Origin: Apibacter adventoris
Lineage (GTDB): Bacteria; Bacteroidota; Bacteroidia; Flavobacteriales; Weeksellaceae
DNA length: 64,000 nt
Assembly (NCBI RefSeq): GCF_002964975.1
Contig: NZ_PSZM01000024.1
Coordinates: 62,001-126,000 of the forward strand
Direction: 5' to 3'
A program made the position numbers and the translations under genes. The notes beneath the pieces are model-generated. The model was not told where the DNA came from, did not search any database, and saw only the letters and a list, made by a program, of their open reading frames with translations. Numbering within the stretch: the stretch's first letter is position 1; each line of letters opens with the position of its first letter. Below, piece after piece: positions 9,584 through 19,205 of the stretch.

Positions 9584-10389
9584 TATAAACTTTTAAAGAA
9601 CACATATGTTGCAATTGCCTGCATTCCTAAAGACAAAAATTGGGTTGCATCTCCAAGAGTTGTACCCCCACCGAGTCCGGATATTTTCTCTTTTAAAGGA
9701 TCTATAATTACTTGATCTCCTGATTGAAGATAAAAATATGGAGAATTTAGAATATCATCACGTGTTATATCTAAAGTAATATTTTTTTTACCTTCTGGAT
9801 ATTCTCTAATTATACGTATATGTCTTCTATCTGCAAATCTTGTTAAATCGCCAGATTTTGCAATAGCTTGCAGTAGATCAATTCTGTTACTTTGTTCAAT
9901 TTTTTCTCCTGGGTTAGATACTTCCCCAACCATATAATATTTTATAGAACCAATGTTCATCCTTACTTCAGCTTTTCCTTCATTGTATAATACTTGGTTT
10001 AATTTTGCTTGTACTAAATCTGTAACCTCACTTAAAGTAAGTCCATAAACATAAAATTCACCCAATCCATATATAGTTATATATCCGTTAGGGTCGACTA
10101 TTAGGCCTCCTGTTCTTAATCTGCCATCATTTGGATTAGTTCCACCTTTAAAATAAGTAGTATTTTCATTAGTTAGAAATTTTGCTGCATTTTCATCAGA
10201 AGTGATAAGAGTCATTGTAAGGATATCATCTTTTTTTATCCTATATTTTTCATAAGCTACAGGAATTAATCCATATTGGTTTAATTGTAAATTTTCACTT
10301 GGTTGAAGGTATTTTAATTTTTTAACTCCTATACAAGAACTAAGCAAGATTGAATTTAATATAATAAATATAAATATTTTTATCTTCAT
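9583..10389 (-). CDS. wza: Wza-like polysaccharide export lipoprotein
   Basis: Outer-membrane polysaccharide export protein of the Poly_export/SLBB family, partner of Wzc. I take the ATG at 10387-10389 as start: it gives MKIKIFIFIILNSILLSSC, a clean lipoprotein leader with Cys at the lipobox. The longer frame, beginning at 10413, would put eight extra residues in front. The export domain covers roughly residues 45-150 (KDDILTMTLITSDENA ... VDPNGYITIYGLGEFYVYG), followed by an SLBB region (YYMVGEVSNPGEK). At 268 residues it is shorter than enterobacterial Wza, which is normal in Bacteroidota. It is followed by wzc with a one-base overlap. Confidence 0.9.
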   Translation of the reverse strand: MKIKIFIFIILNSILLSSCIGVKKLKYLQPSENLQLNQYGLIPVAYEKYRIKKDDILTMTLITSDENAAKFLTNENTTYFKGGTNPNDGRLRTGGLIVDPNGYITIYGLGEFYVYGLTLSEVTDLVQAKLNQVLYNEGKAEVRMNIGSIKYYMVGEVSNPGEKIEQSNRIDLLQAIAKSGDLTRFADRRHIRIIREYPEGKKNITLDITRDDILNSPYFYLQSGDQVIIDPLKEKISGLGGGTTLGDATQFLSLGMQAIATYVFFKSL

Positions 10390-10419
10390 AGTGAGAATGA
10401 TAATAGTTGGCAAAAATAG

Positions 10420-11469
10420 TTAAATTTTTAATAATTGGCTATACTTTTTAATTTCCATTTCTATTTTTTTTAAATTATAATTGTTTAAATTTATTTTGTT
10501 ACATTCTGAACATATCTTTTCTTGTGTTTCATATGAAAAATTAAGTTCTTCATCAAATTTTTCATACTTTTTAGATTTAGATTTTGTGTAAGAGATATTG
10601 GGGGTATAATCCAAATTTAATTTTTGTAAAATTTTAAAGAGTATTTTTTCTATTATATAAGGTTGCCCCATATTGAGTATATAAATTCCTGATGAAAATA
10701 AAGGGTTTGATAGAATAATTAATCCCTTAGTTGCTTGAAATTTAGATATAAAATAACGTTTCATACTTTTATGATTTATTGTAATAGGAAGTTTATTTTC
10801 AATTTGAAATTTGAAAATGTTAAATATGGACCCATTACTATTGAAAACATTTCCGAAACGTAAAATTTTAACTTTAAAATTATCTTTTTTTGTAAGAACC
10901 TCCTTAATAAGATAGAGTTCAGTTATTCTTTTAGAAATTCCCATCTTATTTATTGGGTTAACAGCTTTATCTGTAGATATAAAAATAAATTGTTCTGCAT
11001 TTTGTTTTTTGGCAGTAAACAAAATATTTAAGGTAGCTTCAGTATTGACAGAAATTAATTCGGTGCTGTTATTTTCTAAAATAGCAATATGCTTATATGC
11101 TGCAGCATGATATATGATTTGAATAGGAAAAGTAGAAAAAATATGATTTATTGTATCTTGATTTCTTATATCTCCTAAAATTAAAAAAAGCTTTTTATTT
11201 TCAATAGCTGTTTTAAAAAACAACCCTAATTGAAAAATCCCATATTCAGAATGATCAAGGGCTATAATCTTTTTAATATTTTGATTTAAAAGATGTTTAA
11301 TTAAAGAACTACCAATAGAACCAGCTCCACCTGTTATAAGAATAGTTTTGTTTTTTAAATAATTATTCTTCTGTAATGAAACATCAATTTTCTTGTCAAA
11401 AATATCTTCAAAATGAATTATTTGATTATTTATATTTAATATGTCTGCTGTATCAATCAAAACATTCAA
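10420..11469 (-). CDS. CapD/FlaA1-type nucleotide-sugar 4,6-dehydratase, soluble short form
   Basis: Short-chain dehydrogenase/reductase of the polysaccharide biosynthesis protein CapD family, expected to turn UDP-GlcNAc or a relative into a 4-keto-6-deoxy sugar. The NAD-binding motif GGAGSIG is at residues 47-53. The active-site region STDKAVNPINKMGISKR lies near 165-181 and has Met where ordinary SDRs have Tyr, as in the FlaA1/WbpM group. At 349 residues it lacks the N-terminal membrane domain of the 600-residue PglF/WbpM type and begins near that domain boundary. Cys residues near the C-terminus (KICSEC) are a curiosity. Seven bases separate it from the upstream aminotransferase gene, its likely partner. 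Confidence 0.82.
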   Translation of the reverse strand: MNVLIDTADILNINNQIIHFEDIFDKKIDVSLQKNNYLKNKTILITGGAGSIGSSLIKHLLNQNIKKIIALDHSEYGIFQLGLFFKTAIENKKLFLILGDIRNQDTINHIFSTFPIQIIYHAAAYKHIAILENNSTELISVNTEATLNILFTAKKQNAEQFIFISTDKAVNPINKMGISKRITELYLIKEVLTKKDNFKVKILRFGNVFNSNGSIFNIFKFQIENKLPITINHKSMKRYFISKFQATKGLIILSNPLFSSGIYILNMGQPYIIEKILFKILQKLNLDYTPNISYTKSKSKKYEKFDEELNFSYETQEKICSECNKINLNNYNLKKIEMEIKKYSQLLKI

Positions 11470-11475
11470 CTTTAT

Positions 11476-12597
11476 TTATAAATTTTTATCAATTATATTT
11501 ATAATTCTTTTTAATTTATTCTTGGTAAGATTATTTCCGGAAGGTAAACTTAAACCGTGTTTGAATAAATAATTTTCAAAACTTTTATCTCCATAAAAAA
11601 AGTAATTTTTAAAAACTGTTTGTTTATATAATGGATTCCATAAATATCGAGATTCTATTCCTTTTTTATTTAAAATATCTTTAATTTTTTTGTTTAAGTC
11701 TTTGGGGAAAATAAATGAACTTAACCATCTATTAGAAAAACAGTTTTCATCTTCTATTTGAGATTCAATTTCTAATTTATTTTTAAAATAAGATAAATAA
11801 TAGTTAAAAATATTTCTTCGTTGTGTAACTTTTTGATTGAGACTTTTAAACTGGGCTAATCCTATGGCTGCTAATATATTACTTTGAGAATAATTATATC
11901 CTAATTCTTCATGTTTATAATAATCTATATCTTCTTTAGCTTGATTAGCTAGTTTTTTAGCATAGGAATAATCTTTTTGATTAGGTAATATTAAAGCTCC
12001 TCCTGTAGAACAAGTAATAATTTTATTGCCATTAAAAGAAAGAATTCCATAGTCACCTAATTGTCCTAGTGGCAAATTAAAATATTTAGATCCTAAAGCT
12101 TCTGCAGCATCTTCTATAATTTTAATATTATAATTTTTACAAATATCAAAAATACTTTTCATATTACAAGGCATCCCATATATATGAGCTACAATTAATA
12201 CTTTTGGTTGTATATTTTTATTTTTTAAATTTATTAATGCATGTTCTAAATATTCAGGAGATAAATTCCAACTTTTTTGATCAGCACCAATAAATACTGG
12301 TATTGCCTTTTGGTACAATATCGGAAATGCTGTTGCAGCAAAAGTAAAATCAGAACATAAAACATAGTCTCCCTCTTTTATATTTAAAATTTTTAATGCT
12401 AAGTGAATAGCAGATGTACCATTATTAGTAAGTAATATATTTTTATGGGAATAATAAAGAGATAATTTTTTGGTAAAATTATCAATAAATGAACCAAAAG
12501 GTGATATCCATCCACTCAATAATGCTTCATTTACAAATTTTATTTCTTTATTTGTAATGCAGGGGGGGGAAAGATATATTTTATTTGTTGTGTCCAA
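11476..12597 (-). CDS. DegT/DnrJ/EryC1/StrS sugar aminotransferase
   Basis: PLP-dependent aminotransferase of the sugar type, 373 residues. The PLP lysine is in LSFNGNKIITCSTGG near residue 189; the segment EDAAEALGSKY is the conserved cofactor-binding Asp region. Next to a 4,6-dehydratase it most likely makes a 4-amino-4,6-dideoxy sugar, as PglE does in bacillosamine synthesis. The adjacency is the basis for that inference. No acetyltransferase of the PglD type is seen nearby. It lies in the polysaccharide operon, four bases after the WecA-like gene. Confidence 0.88.
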   Translation of the reverse strand: MDTTNKIYLSPPCITNKEIKFVNEALLSGWISPFGSFIDNFTKKLSLYYSHKNILLTNNGTSAIHLALKILNIKEGDYVLCSDFTFAATAFPILYQKAIPVFIGADQKSWNLSPEYLEHALINLKNKNIQPKVLIVAHIYGMPCNMKSIFDICKNYNIKIIEDAAEALGSKYFNLPLGQLGDYGILSFNGNKIITCSTGGALILPNQKDYSYAKKLANQAKEDIDYYKHEELGYNYSQSNILAAIGLAQFKSLNQKVTQRRNIFNYYLSYFKNKLEIESQIEDENCFSNRWLSSFIFPKDLNKKIKDILNKKGIESRYLWNPLYKQTVFKNYFFYGDKSFENYLFKHGLSLPSGNNLTKNKLKRIINIIDKNL

Positions 12598-12601
12598 ATA
12601 A

Positions 12602-13720
12602 TTAATTTTTATTTTTATTTGATTTTGTAATTAATAATGGTAAAAATGAAAATATTAAACCTAAAGTTAATATTATTAATAATAAAAGATGAACCTTAAT
12701 ATGTCTAAGAAAATAAGCAGTTAAAATTATAAGAGCATTCTCAGAAATCATAATTAAAGAAACCTTCTTATGATCTAACCCTAATCTTAAATACCTATGA
12801 TGCATATGGTTTTTATCGCCTCTAAATGGAGAATTTCCTTTTAATATTCTAATAATAAAAACTCCAATAGTATCTATTATTGGGATAATTAAAATTGCAA
12901 TCACTATTACCGGTGCAGATTGTAAATGATAAATAGGGGTGCCAAATGGTGATAATATTAAAAATAAATTTAAAAATTTAATACCCATAAATGATAATAG
13001 AAAACCAATGATCATGGAGCCGGTATCTCCCATAAAAATTTTATATTTTTTATTAAAATTAAATCGTAAAAAAGCTAATAGGCTTCCTATGATGGTTAAT
13101 GCCAATACTATCATAGGATAATTTATACTTCCTAGCCTCCAAAAAGTAAATATAAAAGCACAACAAGCAAGTAAAGCTATACCTGAGGCTAAACCATCAA
13201 TACCGTCAACTAAATTGTAAGCATTAATTAGAAAAATAAATATTATAACTGTAAAAATGATACTGATTCCGTAAGGTAAAGTTTCAATTCCAAAAATACC
13301 AAAAAAACTCCCAATTCTTACATTAGATCCTATTGAGATCATTAATGAAGCTATAATTTGTGCATAAAGTTTTTTATTAGGTGTAACGACTAGTATATCA
13401 TCCATTAATCCAATGAAAAATAAGATAATAATGGAAGAAAACAAGAAAATATAACTTGAAAATAATTCGTAAGCACAAATAGAAGACATAATGGCAATTG
13501 AATAAAAAATAGCAATTCCTCCTAAATTAGGAGTTCTTTTATTATGAGAGCTCCGCTCTCCAGGTAAAGCCATTAAGTCTTTTTTATAAGATATTTTTAT
13601 AATTTTAGGAATAGATATATAAGTCAAAAGAAATGATCCTACTAACCCTAAGAAACATTTTAAATAGAAACTATTTATTCCAAAAATATTTTTTAGATCT
13701 CTTATGTCAAATTCGTTCAT
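12602..13720 (-). CDS. WecA/MraY-type undecaprenyl-phosphate glycosyl-1-phosphate transferase
   Basis: Polytopic inner-membrane enzyme of glycosyltransferase family 4 that starts a repeat unit by placing a sugar-1-phosphate on undecaprenyl phosphate. Conserved loops are present: GERSSHNKRTPNLGG near residue 55, NLVDGIDGLASG near 165 (Asp-rich site), GDTGSMIIGF, and the His-rich KNHMHHRYLRLG near 300. At 372 residues with about ten membrane segments it matches WecA-like proteins of Bacteroidota. Its first codons overlap the end of the upstream glycosyltransferase by 14 bases. It is likely the initiating enzyme for the polymer made by this operon. Confidence 0.9.
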   Translation of the reverse strand: MNEFDIRDLKNIFGINSFYLKCFLGLVGSFLLTYISIPKIIKISYKKDLMALPGERSSHNKRTPNLGGIAIFYSIAIMSSICAYELFSSYIFLFSSIIILFFIGLMDDILVVTPNKKLYAQIIASLMISIGSNVRIGSFFGIFGIETLPYGISIIFTVIIFIFLINAYNLVDGIDGLASGIALLACCAFIFTFWRLGSINYPMIVLALTIIGSLLAFLRFNFNKKYKIFMGDTGSMIIGFLLSFMGIKFLNLFLILSPFGTPIYHLQSAPVIVIAILIIPIIDTIGVFIIRILKGNSPFRGDKNHMHHRYLRLGLDHKKVSLIMISENALIILTAYFLRHIKVHLLLLIILTLGLIFSFLPLLITKSNKNKN

Positions 13721-14465
13721 ATTTCTTTAATCCATTAAATGCCCATTGAACTGTATAATAGATAGATTTATACAAAGATAATTGCAAAAAATTATAATAA
13801 ACAAAAAATTGTAATTTAAACATTAGCCATTTATTTCTAGAATAGGAATTACACCTTATTCTATATATTACTAACGGTTTATTTATAGCTCTAATTATAG
13901 TTTTTTTTGAAAGATTTAGTATCATGGCATAATCTTCTCTTCTACAAACATCAGGAAAAATTATTTTCCCAATTTTATTAGTGTCATATATTAATGTTGA
14001 GATAAAAACAGGGCAATTTAGTAACAATCTGTTAAAATTCACATTATCTTCTGCACTAAAATCCTTTAAACAAGGTTCTAATTTTTCATTTACTCTTTTA
14101 TAAGAGGTATAAACTGCAGATTCATTATTTTCTTGTAAGTATTTAATTCGTTCTTCTAAAGCAGTAGGTAACCATAGATCATCACTGTCAATAAAAGATA
14201 TATATCTTCCTTTAGCTTGATTGATACCATAATTTCTAGCAATAGCAGTACCCATGTTTTTTTTTAGTTTTAGTAATTTAATTCTATCGTCTTTATAAGT
14301 TTCAATAATTTTTATAGAAGAATCTGTGCTGCAATCATCAACTATAATCCATTCCCAATTTGGATATGTTTGATTTAATACAGAGTCTATAGTTTCTGAT
14401 ATAAATTTTTCAGAATTATAACAAGCTGTAATTATAGATATATGATTTTGCGAAATATGGTTCAA
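13707..14465 (-). CDS. Glycosyltransferase family 2
   Basis: A GT-A fold glycosyltransferase of 252 residues. The N-terminal nucleotide-sugar region SIITACYNSEKFISETIDSV, the motif VDDCSTDSS and the metal-binding DSDD (SFIDSDDLW near residue 93) are all seen. It probably adds one sugar of the repeat unit on the cytoplasmic face. The acceptor and donor cannot be read from the sequence. The stop overlaps the WecA-like start by 14 bases. Confidence 0.9.
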   Translation of the reverse strand: MNHISQNHISIITACYNSEKFISETIDSVLNQTYPNWEWIIVDDCSTDSSIKIIETYKDDRIKLLKLKKNMGTAIARNYGINQAKGRYISFIDSDDLWLPTALEERIKYLQENNESAVYTSYKRVNEKLEPCLKDFSAEDNVNFNRLLLNCPVFISTLIYDTNKIGKIIFPDVCRREDYAMILNLSKKTIIRAINKPLVIYRIRCNSYSRNKWLMFKLQFFVYYNFLQLSLYKSIYYTVQWAFNGLKKYERI

Positions 14466-14513
14466 TTTTGTAAAATTTTTGAAATTAAACTTTAAAACAT
14501 ATGTATTTATTAT

Positions 14514-15647
14514 TTAGTCAATTGTTTCATCAATTATAACAATAGCAGATCCGTCTGTAAAAAGGGTATCAAATTTATCAAAATTTAATTTTTTTGCATT
14601 TGCAGCAAACCGAAAGCTCAAAAGATATAGGTAAATAATCAAAAAAGAGTAAATAAAATATTTATTAATTTGACTTTTACTGTTTTTTATAATAATTGCG
14701 AATAAAGTACCAGCAAATGCATCATAAACAATAGGAAGTCTAATTGAAAATATTTCATTCTGACGAAAACAATAATAAATACAATAATAGGTGAGACATA
14801 AATTTCTAATTTTTAAATAATTATAATTATTTGCTGTTTTAATGTTATACTTATCAAAAGAAAAAATGATTACTAAAAAACATATTTTAACAATTTCTCC
14901 AACAGAAAAGGTTGATTCACCTAATTTTTGATAAGAATTGTAAGCATCAGATAAGGTATCAGCAGATAATGAATTAAAAATTTCTCCGAACCAATTATAA
15001 GGTTCTAATGGAGCAATTAAAATAGATAATACAATCAATAAAAAAGCTTTGAAAGTAGATATATAAATGTTTGCTATCCAATAAGCTGGCAAAAAAATTA
15101 TAGCAGTTTTATGAAAATAGTAAGCTATTAAAATAGATAACAAAAATTTTAACAGTTTTCTTTGTGTAATATATTGAAATGAAAATAGGCAAATAGCTAT
15201 GGAAGCTCCTTGTCTGATATGCCCTGAATCTTGAAAAAAATATGTAGGCATATAATAAAATAATAAAGTAAAAAATGGATAAGGAGAAAATTTATAGTAA
15301 AATGAACTTCTGAGACTTATGGATATAGTGGCAAAAGTAAATAGAAGAATGAAAAAAGGTAAATGTAAATTCCCTATTATTTTCGAAAATATTATATAGG
15401 TAGGCTCTACACCAGAATCGAATATTTGATTCCATCTAATAAAAGTATTAGCTCCAACAAAAAATCTTACATATGGCCAATAATCAGCTCCTCGGTTTCC
15501 TCTTGTTCCCGTAATAAAAATTAAAACTATAACCATGCAGATGTATGGAATTTTAATTTTTGGTTTTATATTATAATTACTTGAAACTTCCATATAACTA
15601 TAGAAAGTCATAATAATCATAATTAAGTAAAATACGGGGTGTATCAT
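14514..15647 (-). CDS. EpsG-like polysaccharide polymerase
   Basis: A hydrophobic protein of 377 residues with about ten membrane segments. The N-terminal block TGTRGNRGADYWPYVRFF is the EpsG/Wzy-type signature (Arg, Gly and Asp-Tyr in the first periplasmic loop). It is the best candidate for the Wzy polymerase that joins repeat units. It lies between two glycosyltransferase genes, with a three-base gap to the upstream one. Confidence 0.75.
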   Translation of the reverse strand: MIHPVFYLIMIIMTFYSYMEVSSNYNIKPKIKIPYICMVIVLIFITGTRGNRGADYWPYVRFFVGANTFIRWNQIFDSGVEPTYIIFSKIIGNLHLPFFILLFTFATISISLRSSFYYKFSPYPFFTLLFYYMPTYFFQDSGHIRQGASIAICLFSFQYITQRKLLKFLLSILIAYYFHKTAIIFLPAYWIANIYISTFKAFLLIVLSILIAPLEPYNWFGEIFNSLSADTLSDAYNSYQKLGESTFSVGEIVKICFLVIIFSFDKYNIKTANNYNYLKIRNLCLTYYCIYYCFRQNEIFSIRLPIVYDAFAGTLFAIIIKNSKSQINKYFIYSFLIIYLYLLSFRFAANAKKLNFDKFDTLFTDGSAIVIIDETID

Positions 15648-15650
15648 TCC

Positions 15651-16613
15651 TTATATCTTTATTATTTGTATTAAATAATATATTTTCTTTTTTATTCCAA
15701 GGGAAAAAAGATAATTTTTAGCAAATCTAGTATAACATATTATATCTTTTTTAGTTATTTTTTCTTGATTTATTAATTTTTTTAATTTAGAAAACATATA
15801 ACTCTTTTCAGGAGTTTTTACATAAGCATAATAAGCCAGGAAGCTATAAAAACCTTGCAGTATTACAAACTTTTTCCACACATTAGTCCATTTACTGTAA
15901 AAACATGTATTGAAATCTTTTTTAACAATTTTTATAGCTTCAAATATATCTAAACCTTTTATGTTATAATTTCTGGTAATAGATCCAGTTCTAACAAAAT
16001 ATTTGTAAAAATATTTATCGGATTTAGCTATAGTTTTTGCTTTTAAAAATAGACGTGGAATAGTGGCTATATCTTCAAAATGTAAATTTTTAGGAAACGT
16101 AATTCCTTCAAATAATTCTTTTTTAAATATCTTATTACAAGCAAAACAAGACATTTCACCAAATATAGAAAAATCTTCATTTAAAAATATTTTTTCTTTA
16201 GATTGAGGCATTTGAGGAAGAAATTCTATGGAGTTATTATTTTCATTTACTTTTTCAAGACTACAAAAAACGATTTCTGCATTATGTTTTATGCCTAAAT
16301 TATACATTTCTTCCATCATTTTGGAATCAATCCAATCGTCTCCATCAACAAAAGCTAAATACTCACCATTAGCATGTTTTATACCATAATTTCTTGCATC
16401 ACTTAATCCTCCATTAGATTTATTGTATACTTTAATAAAAGAATAATTTTTAGAGTATTGTTCAATAATATTTAGAGAATTATCTGTAGAACCGTCATTA
16501 ATTATTACTATTTCAAGTTCCTTTAATGATTGATGAATTATAGATTCCAAGCATTTGGCTATATAAGGCTCAACATTGTAAACAGGTACTATAATAGATA
16601 TTTTATAATGCAT
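15651..16613 (-). CDS. Glycosyltransferase family 2
   Basis: A GT2 enzyme of 320 residues. It starts KISIIVPVYNVEPYIAKCLES, has INDGSTDNS near residue 40 and the DxD-type FVDGDDW near 92, all typical of capsular glycosyltransferases of the WcaA/EpsJ kind. The C-terminal part, about residues 220-320, is unconserved in appearance and basic. It is likely to transfer one sugar of the repeat unit. Gaps of 41 bases upstream and three bases downstream fit operon membership. Confidence 0.9.
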   Translation of the reverse strand: MHYKISIIVPVYNVEPYIAKCLESIIHQSLKELEIVIINDGSTDNSLNIIEQYSKNYSFIKVYNKSNGGLSDARNYGIKHANGEYLAFVDGDDWIDSKMMEEMYNLGIKHNAEIVFCSLEKVNENNNSIEFLPQMPQSKEKIFLNEDFSIFGEMSCFACNKIFKKELFEGITFPKNLHFEDIATIPRLFLKAKTIAKSDKYFYKYFVRTGSITRNYNIKGLDIFEAIKIVKKDFNTCFYSKWTNVWKKFVILQGFYSFLAYYAYVKTPEKSYMFSKLKKLINQEKITKKDIICYTRFAKNYLFSLGIKKKIYYLIQIIKI

Positions 16614-16654
16614 AAATTGCCTAAATCATAATGATTTTCTGTCTATTAAAAAAA

Positions 16655-17494
16655 TTATTTTTCTTTAATCTCTTCAATAATATTATGAAAATTTTTATTT
16701 ATAATAAGAAAGTTAGAGTCTAAAAAATTTTCCATTTTTACATTATAATCTAAAAAATGAACCCCGTTAGGATATATCTTCCCTATAATATAATTATTAG
16801 GAATACAAAAGTTGTATATATCTTTTAAAAATGAGCCCGAATAAATAAAATTTTTTCCATATTCAAATTGTATAGCATCAATTTTATTATTTTTTATCAT
16901 ATTTTTAAAGCCTTTAATAACTTCAAAATCCATTCCTTCTACATCAATTTTTAAGAAATTGATGTGAGAAATATTATTTTCTGAACAAAATTGATCGCCT
17001 GCGTAAATTTCTACTTTTTTCTCAATATAATTTATATTTTTATCGGAGTTGTTCTCATATCTTGTAGAGAGATAATGGCTTGTAGGAAAATGCTTAAAAA
17101 TTGTTTCAGATCGCTCACTTCCAAGTGCTAGGTTAAAATAATGTATATCTTTAAATTGTTGAGTAAATTCTTTACATTTACTAAGTGTTTCATCTATTGC
17201 TTCTATAGCATAAATAGTAGCTTTTGGATTAAAAATTTTATAAATTCTCGTATTGGTTCCTACATTAGCTCCGCAATCCACTACAATATCAAAATTATGT
17301 TTAGCTAATTTTTTAAACAATAAGTTTTCTCCATTTGAAGAAGAATCATAGCTAACATTATTCTGAGCATAAGTAAGATATTCAGCTATTTGTAAGACAG
17401 ATTTAATAGGTTGTTTGTTTCTTTTATCAGAAATAAATTTTATTATTTTATTTTTTTTACTTTGTGGAATTAATTCTTTTAATGATCTAGACAT
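16655..17494 (-). CDS. FkbM-family methyltransferase
   Basis: SAM-dependent methyltransferase of the FkbM group, 279 residues. The SAM-binding motif I is seen as VVDCGANVGTNTRIY, and the family motif FLKIDVEGMDFEVIKGF follows in the second half. Such enzymes in capsule loci O-methylate a sugar. It is the first gene of the minus-strand polysaccharide operon, with a good promoter 18-45 bases upstream of its ATG. Confidence 0.85.
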   Translation of the reverse strand: MSRSLKELIPQSKKNKIIKFISDKRNKQPIKSVLQIAEYLTYAQNNVSYDSSSNGENLLFKKLAKHNFDIVVDCGANVGTNTRIYKIFNPKATIYAIEAIDETLSKCKEFTQQFKDIHYFNLALGSERSETIFKHFPTSHYLSTRYENNSDKNINYIEKKVEIYAGDQFCSENNISHINFLKIDVEGMDFEVIKGFKNMIKNNKIDAIQFEYGKNFIYSGSFLKDIYNFCIPNNYIIGKIYPNGVHFLDYNVKMENFLDSNFLIINKNFHNIIEEIKEK

Positions 17495-17511
17495 TTTTAT
17501 TAAATATTGTA

Positions 17512-17539
17512 CAAAGTTATACTTTTATTTAAAAAACAA
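17512..17539 (-). promoter_or_regulatory. promoter of the polysaccharide operon
   Basis: On the minus strand TTG (17537-17539), 17 bases, then TAACTTTG (17512-17519), an exact TAnnTTTG -7 element. It lies 17 bases upstream of the FkbM start codon. All genes from 17494 down to 7079 run the same way with small gaps, so this is probably the main promoter of the locus. Confidence 0.7.
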
Positions 17540-17612
17540 TAAAACAAATTAAAAAATATGTATTTTAATAAGTGCATAATCATAATATATTTAAAATAGG
17601 TTAGGTTAATTA

Positions 17613-18806
17613 CTAATAAAAAAAATTATATTTTTTGATATCTTCCCAAAATTCTGGATAAGATTTTTTAACAACTTCAGGATTTTCAATTTGCAATGGG
17701 AATAATAATTTAAGAGGTACAAAGCTCATAGCCATCCTATGATCGTTATATGTTTGTATATTTATATTATCAATAAAATTATTACATGAATTAATTTTTA
17801 GACTATTATCTGTTATAAAAACTTCTCCACCACATTTTTCAATTTCTGTTTTAAGTGCGTGTAAGCGATCAGTTTCTTTTATTTTTAAAGTTTCCAATCC
17901 GGTTATATGTATAGGGATTCGTAGTCCAAAAGCTGTAACGGCCACAGTTTGAGCTATATCGGGGCAATCATTCATATCTAGTTGAATTGATTTTGGATAG
18001 CAGAATTCTTTTATTTTAGATAAAATAATTTCGCCATTGATAAATTCTGTACTTACTCCAAAATAATCTTTATATATAATTTCAACTTTTCGGTCTGCTT
18101 GTAAAGAATTTTTAAAAAGATATTTTAATCTAATCTTAAAATCATTTCCTAAAGCACAAAGTGAGTAATGATAGGATGCCGATGACCAGTCGCTTTCAAT
18201 TACAAATTCAGTTTTTTTTAGTTTATTAGTATAAGCTATAGAAATAATATTTTTATAAAAGTCTACCTTGATGCCTAATTGGGTTAAAATGTTGAGAGTC
18301 ATATTTATGTAAGGAAAAGAAGTAACCTTTCCTTCAAGTTCAATATTTAAACCATTTTTTAATTGAGTGCCTATTAAACATAAAGCGGTTATATATTGAC
18401 TGCTTACTTGAGAAGAAATTTTAATCTTATTTTCATGTAATTCTTTCCCATTAATTTCTAAGGGAGGATATCCATTATTTTCTAGATAAGAAATATTAGC
18501 ACCCAGCTTTTGTAATGCAGTTACTAAAATTTCAATAGGACGTTCTTTCATTCGGTGAGACCCGGTAAGGATCGTTTTTCTTTTATTTTGAATAGAGTAA
18601 TATGCTGATAAAAAACGCATAGCAGTTCCTGCATGATGTATATCTATAAGTTCATTATTAGAAGATAAGGCATCTTGCATAAGTTGTGAATCCTGACTTT
18701 TAGAAGTATTAATTAATCGAATAGTATTAGAGTATAAAGCGTTTAAAATTAACAATCGATTAGTTATACTTTTAGAACCGGATAATTGAATGTGTATTTC
18801 TTTCAT
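17613..18806 (-). CDS. aroA: 3-phosphoshikimate 1-carboxyvinyltransferase (EPSP synthase)
   Basis: Sixth step of the shikimate pathway, joining shikimate 3-phosphate and PEP. Family blocks present: LSGSKSITNRLLIL at the start, GTAMRFLSAY near residue 60, GSHRMKERPIEIL near 80, DCPDIAQTVAV near 290 and KIKETDRL near 325. At 397 residues it is at the short end of the family. It lies 72 bases downstream of the MazG-like gene, in the order rocD, mazG-like, aroA, and ends just before the polysaccharide promoter, so it is probably not part of that operon. Confidence 0.95.
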   Translation of the reverse strand: MKEIHIQLSGSKSITNRLLILNALYSNTIRLINTSKSQDSQLMQDALSSNNELIDIHHAGTAMRFLSAYYSIQNKRKTILTGSHRMKERPIEILVTALQKLGANISYLENNGYPPLEINGKELHENKIKISSQVSSQYITALCLIGTQLKNGLNIELEGKVTSFPYINMTLNILTQLGIKVDFYKNIISIAYTNKLKKTEFVIESDWSSASYHYSLCALGNDFKIRLKYLFKNSLQADRKVEIIYKDYFGVSTEFINGEIILSKIKEFCYPKSIQLDMNDCPDIAQTVAVTAFGLRIPIHITGLETLKIKETDRLHALKTEIEKCGGEVFITDNSLKINSCNNFIDNINIQTYNDHRMAMSFVPLKLLFPLQIENPEVVKKSYPEFWEDIKKYNFFY

Positions 18807-18878
18807 GAGAAAGTATTATATTCTGAATTTAGGAATAAAAAAATAAAATATAAGTTAAAAAAATAATCAATCAAAAAA

Positions 18879-19205
18879 TTATTTCAATTTTTTATTATTC
18901 AGATGTCTTGTTTTATCACGAAGCATTTTAGACTTCATATTTTTTTGAAAAGCATCTTCAAGGTCTATCCCTGTTTGGTTAGCTAAACAGGTAACTACAA
19001 AAATAACATCAGCTAACTCTTCACCCAAATCCTTATTTTTATCAGATTCTTTTTCTGACTGTTCACCATATCTTCTGGCAATAATTCTAGCAACTTCACC
19101 AACTTCTTCAGTAAGTTGAGCCATATTAGTTAGCTCATTAAAATACCTTACTCCGTATTTATTGATCCATTGATCTACCTGATGTTGTATTTTATCTAAT
19201 CCCAT
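18879..19205 (-). CDS. MazG-like nucleotide pyrophosphohydrolase
   Basis: All-alpha NTP pyrophosphohydrolase of the short MazG/dUTPase-like type, 108 residues. The metal-binding helices are visible as EEVGEVARIIARRYGEQ and LGEELADVIFVVTCLA (ExxE and ExxD pattern). It would hydrolyse a non-canonical or excess nucleotide to the monophosphate. It starts immediately after the rocD stop codon with no gap, so they are cotranscribed. Confidence 0.88.
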   Translation of the reverse strand: MGLDKIQHQVDQWINKYGVRYFNELTNMAQLTEEVGEVARIIARRYGEQSEKESDKNKDLGEELADVIFVVTCLANQTGIDLEDAFQKNMKSKMLRDKTRHLNNKKLK

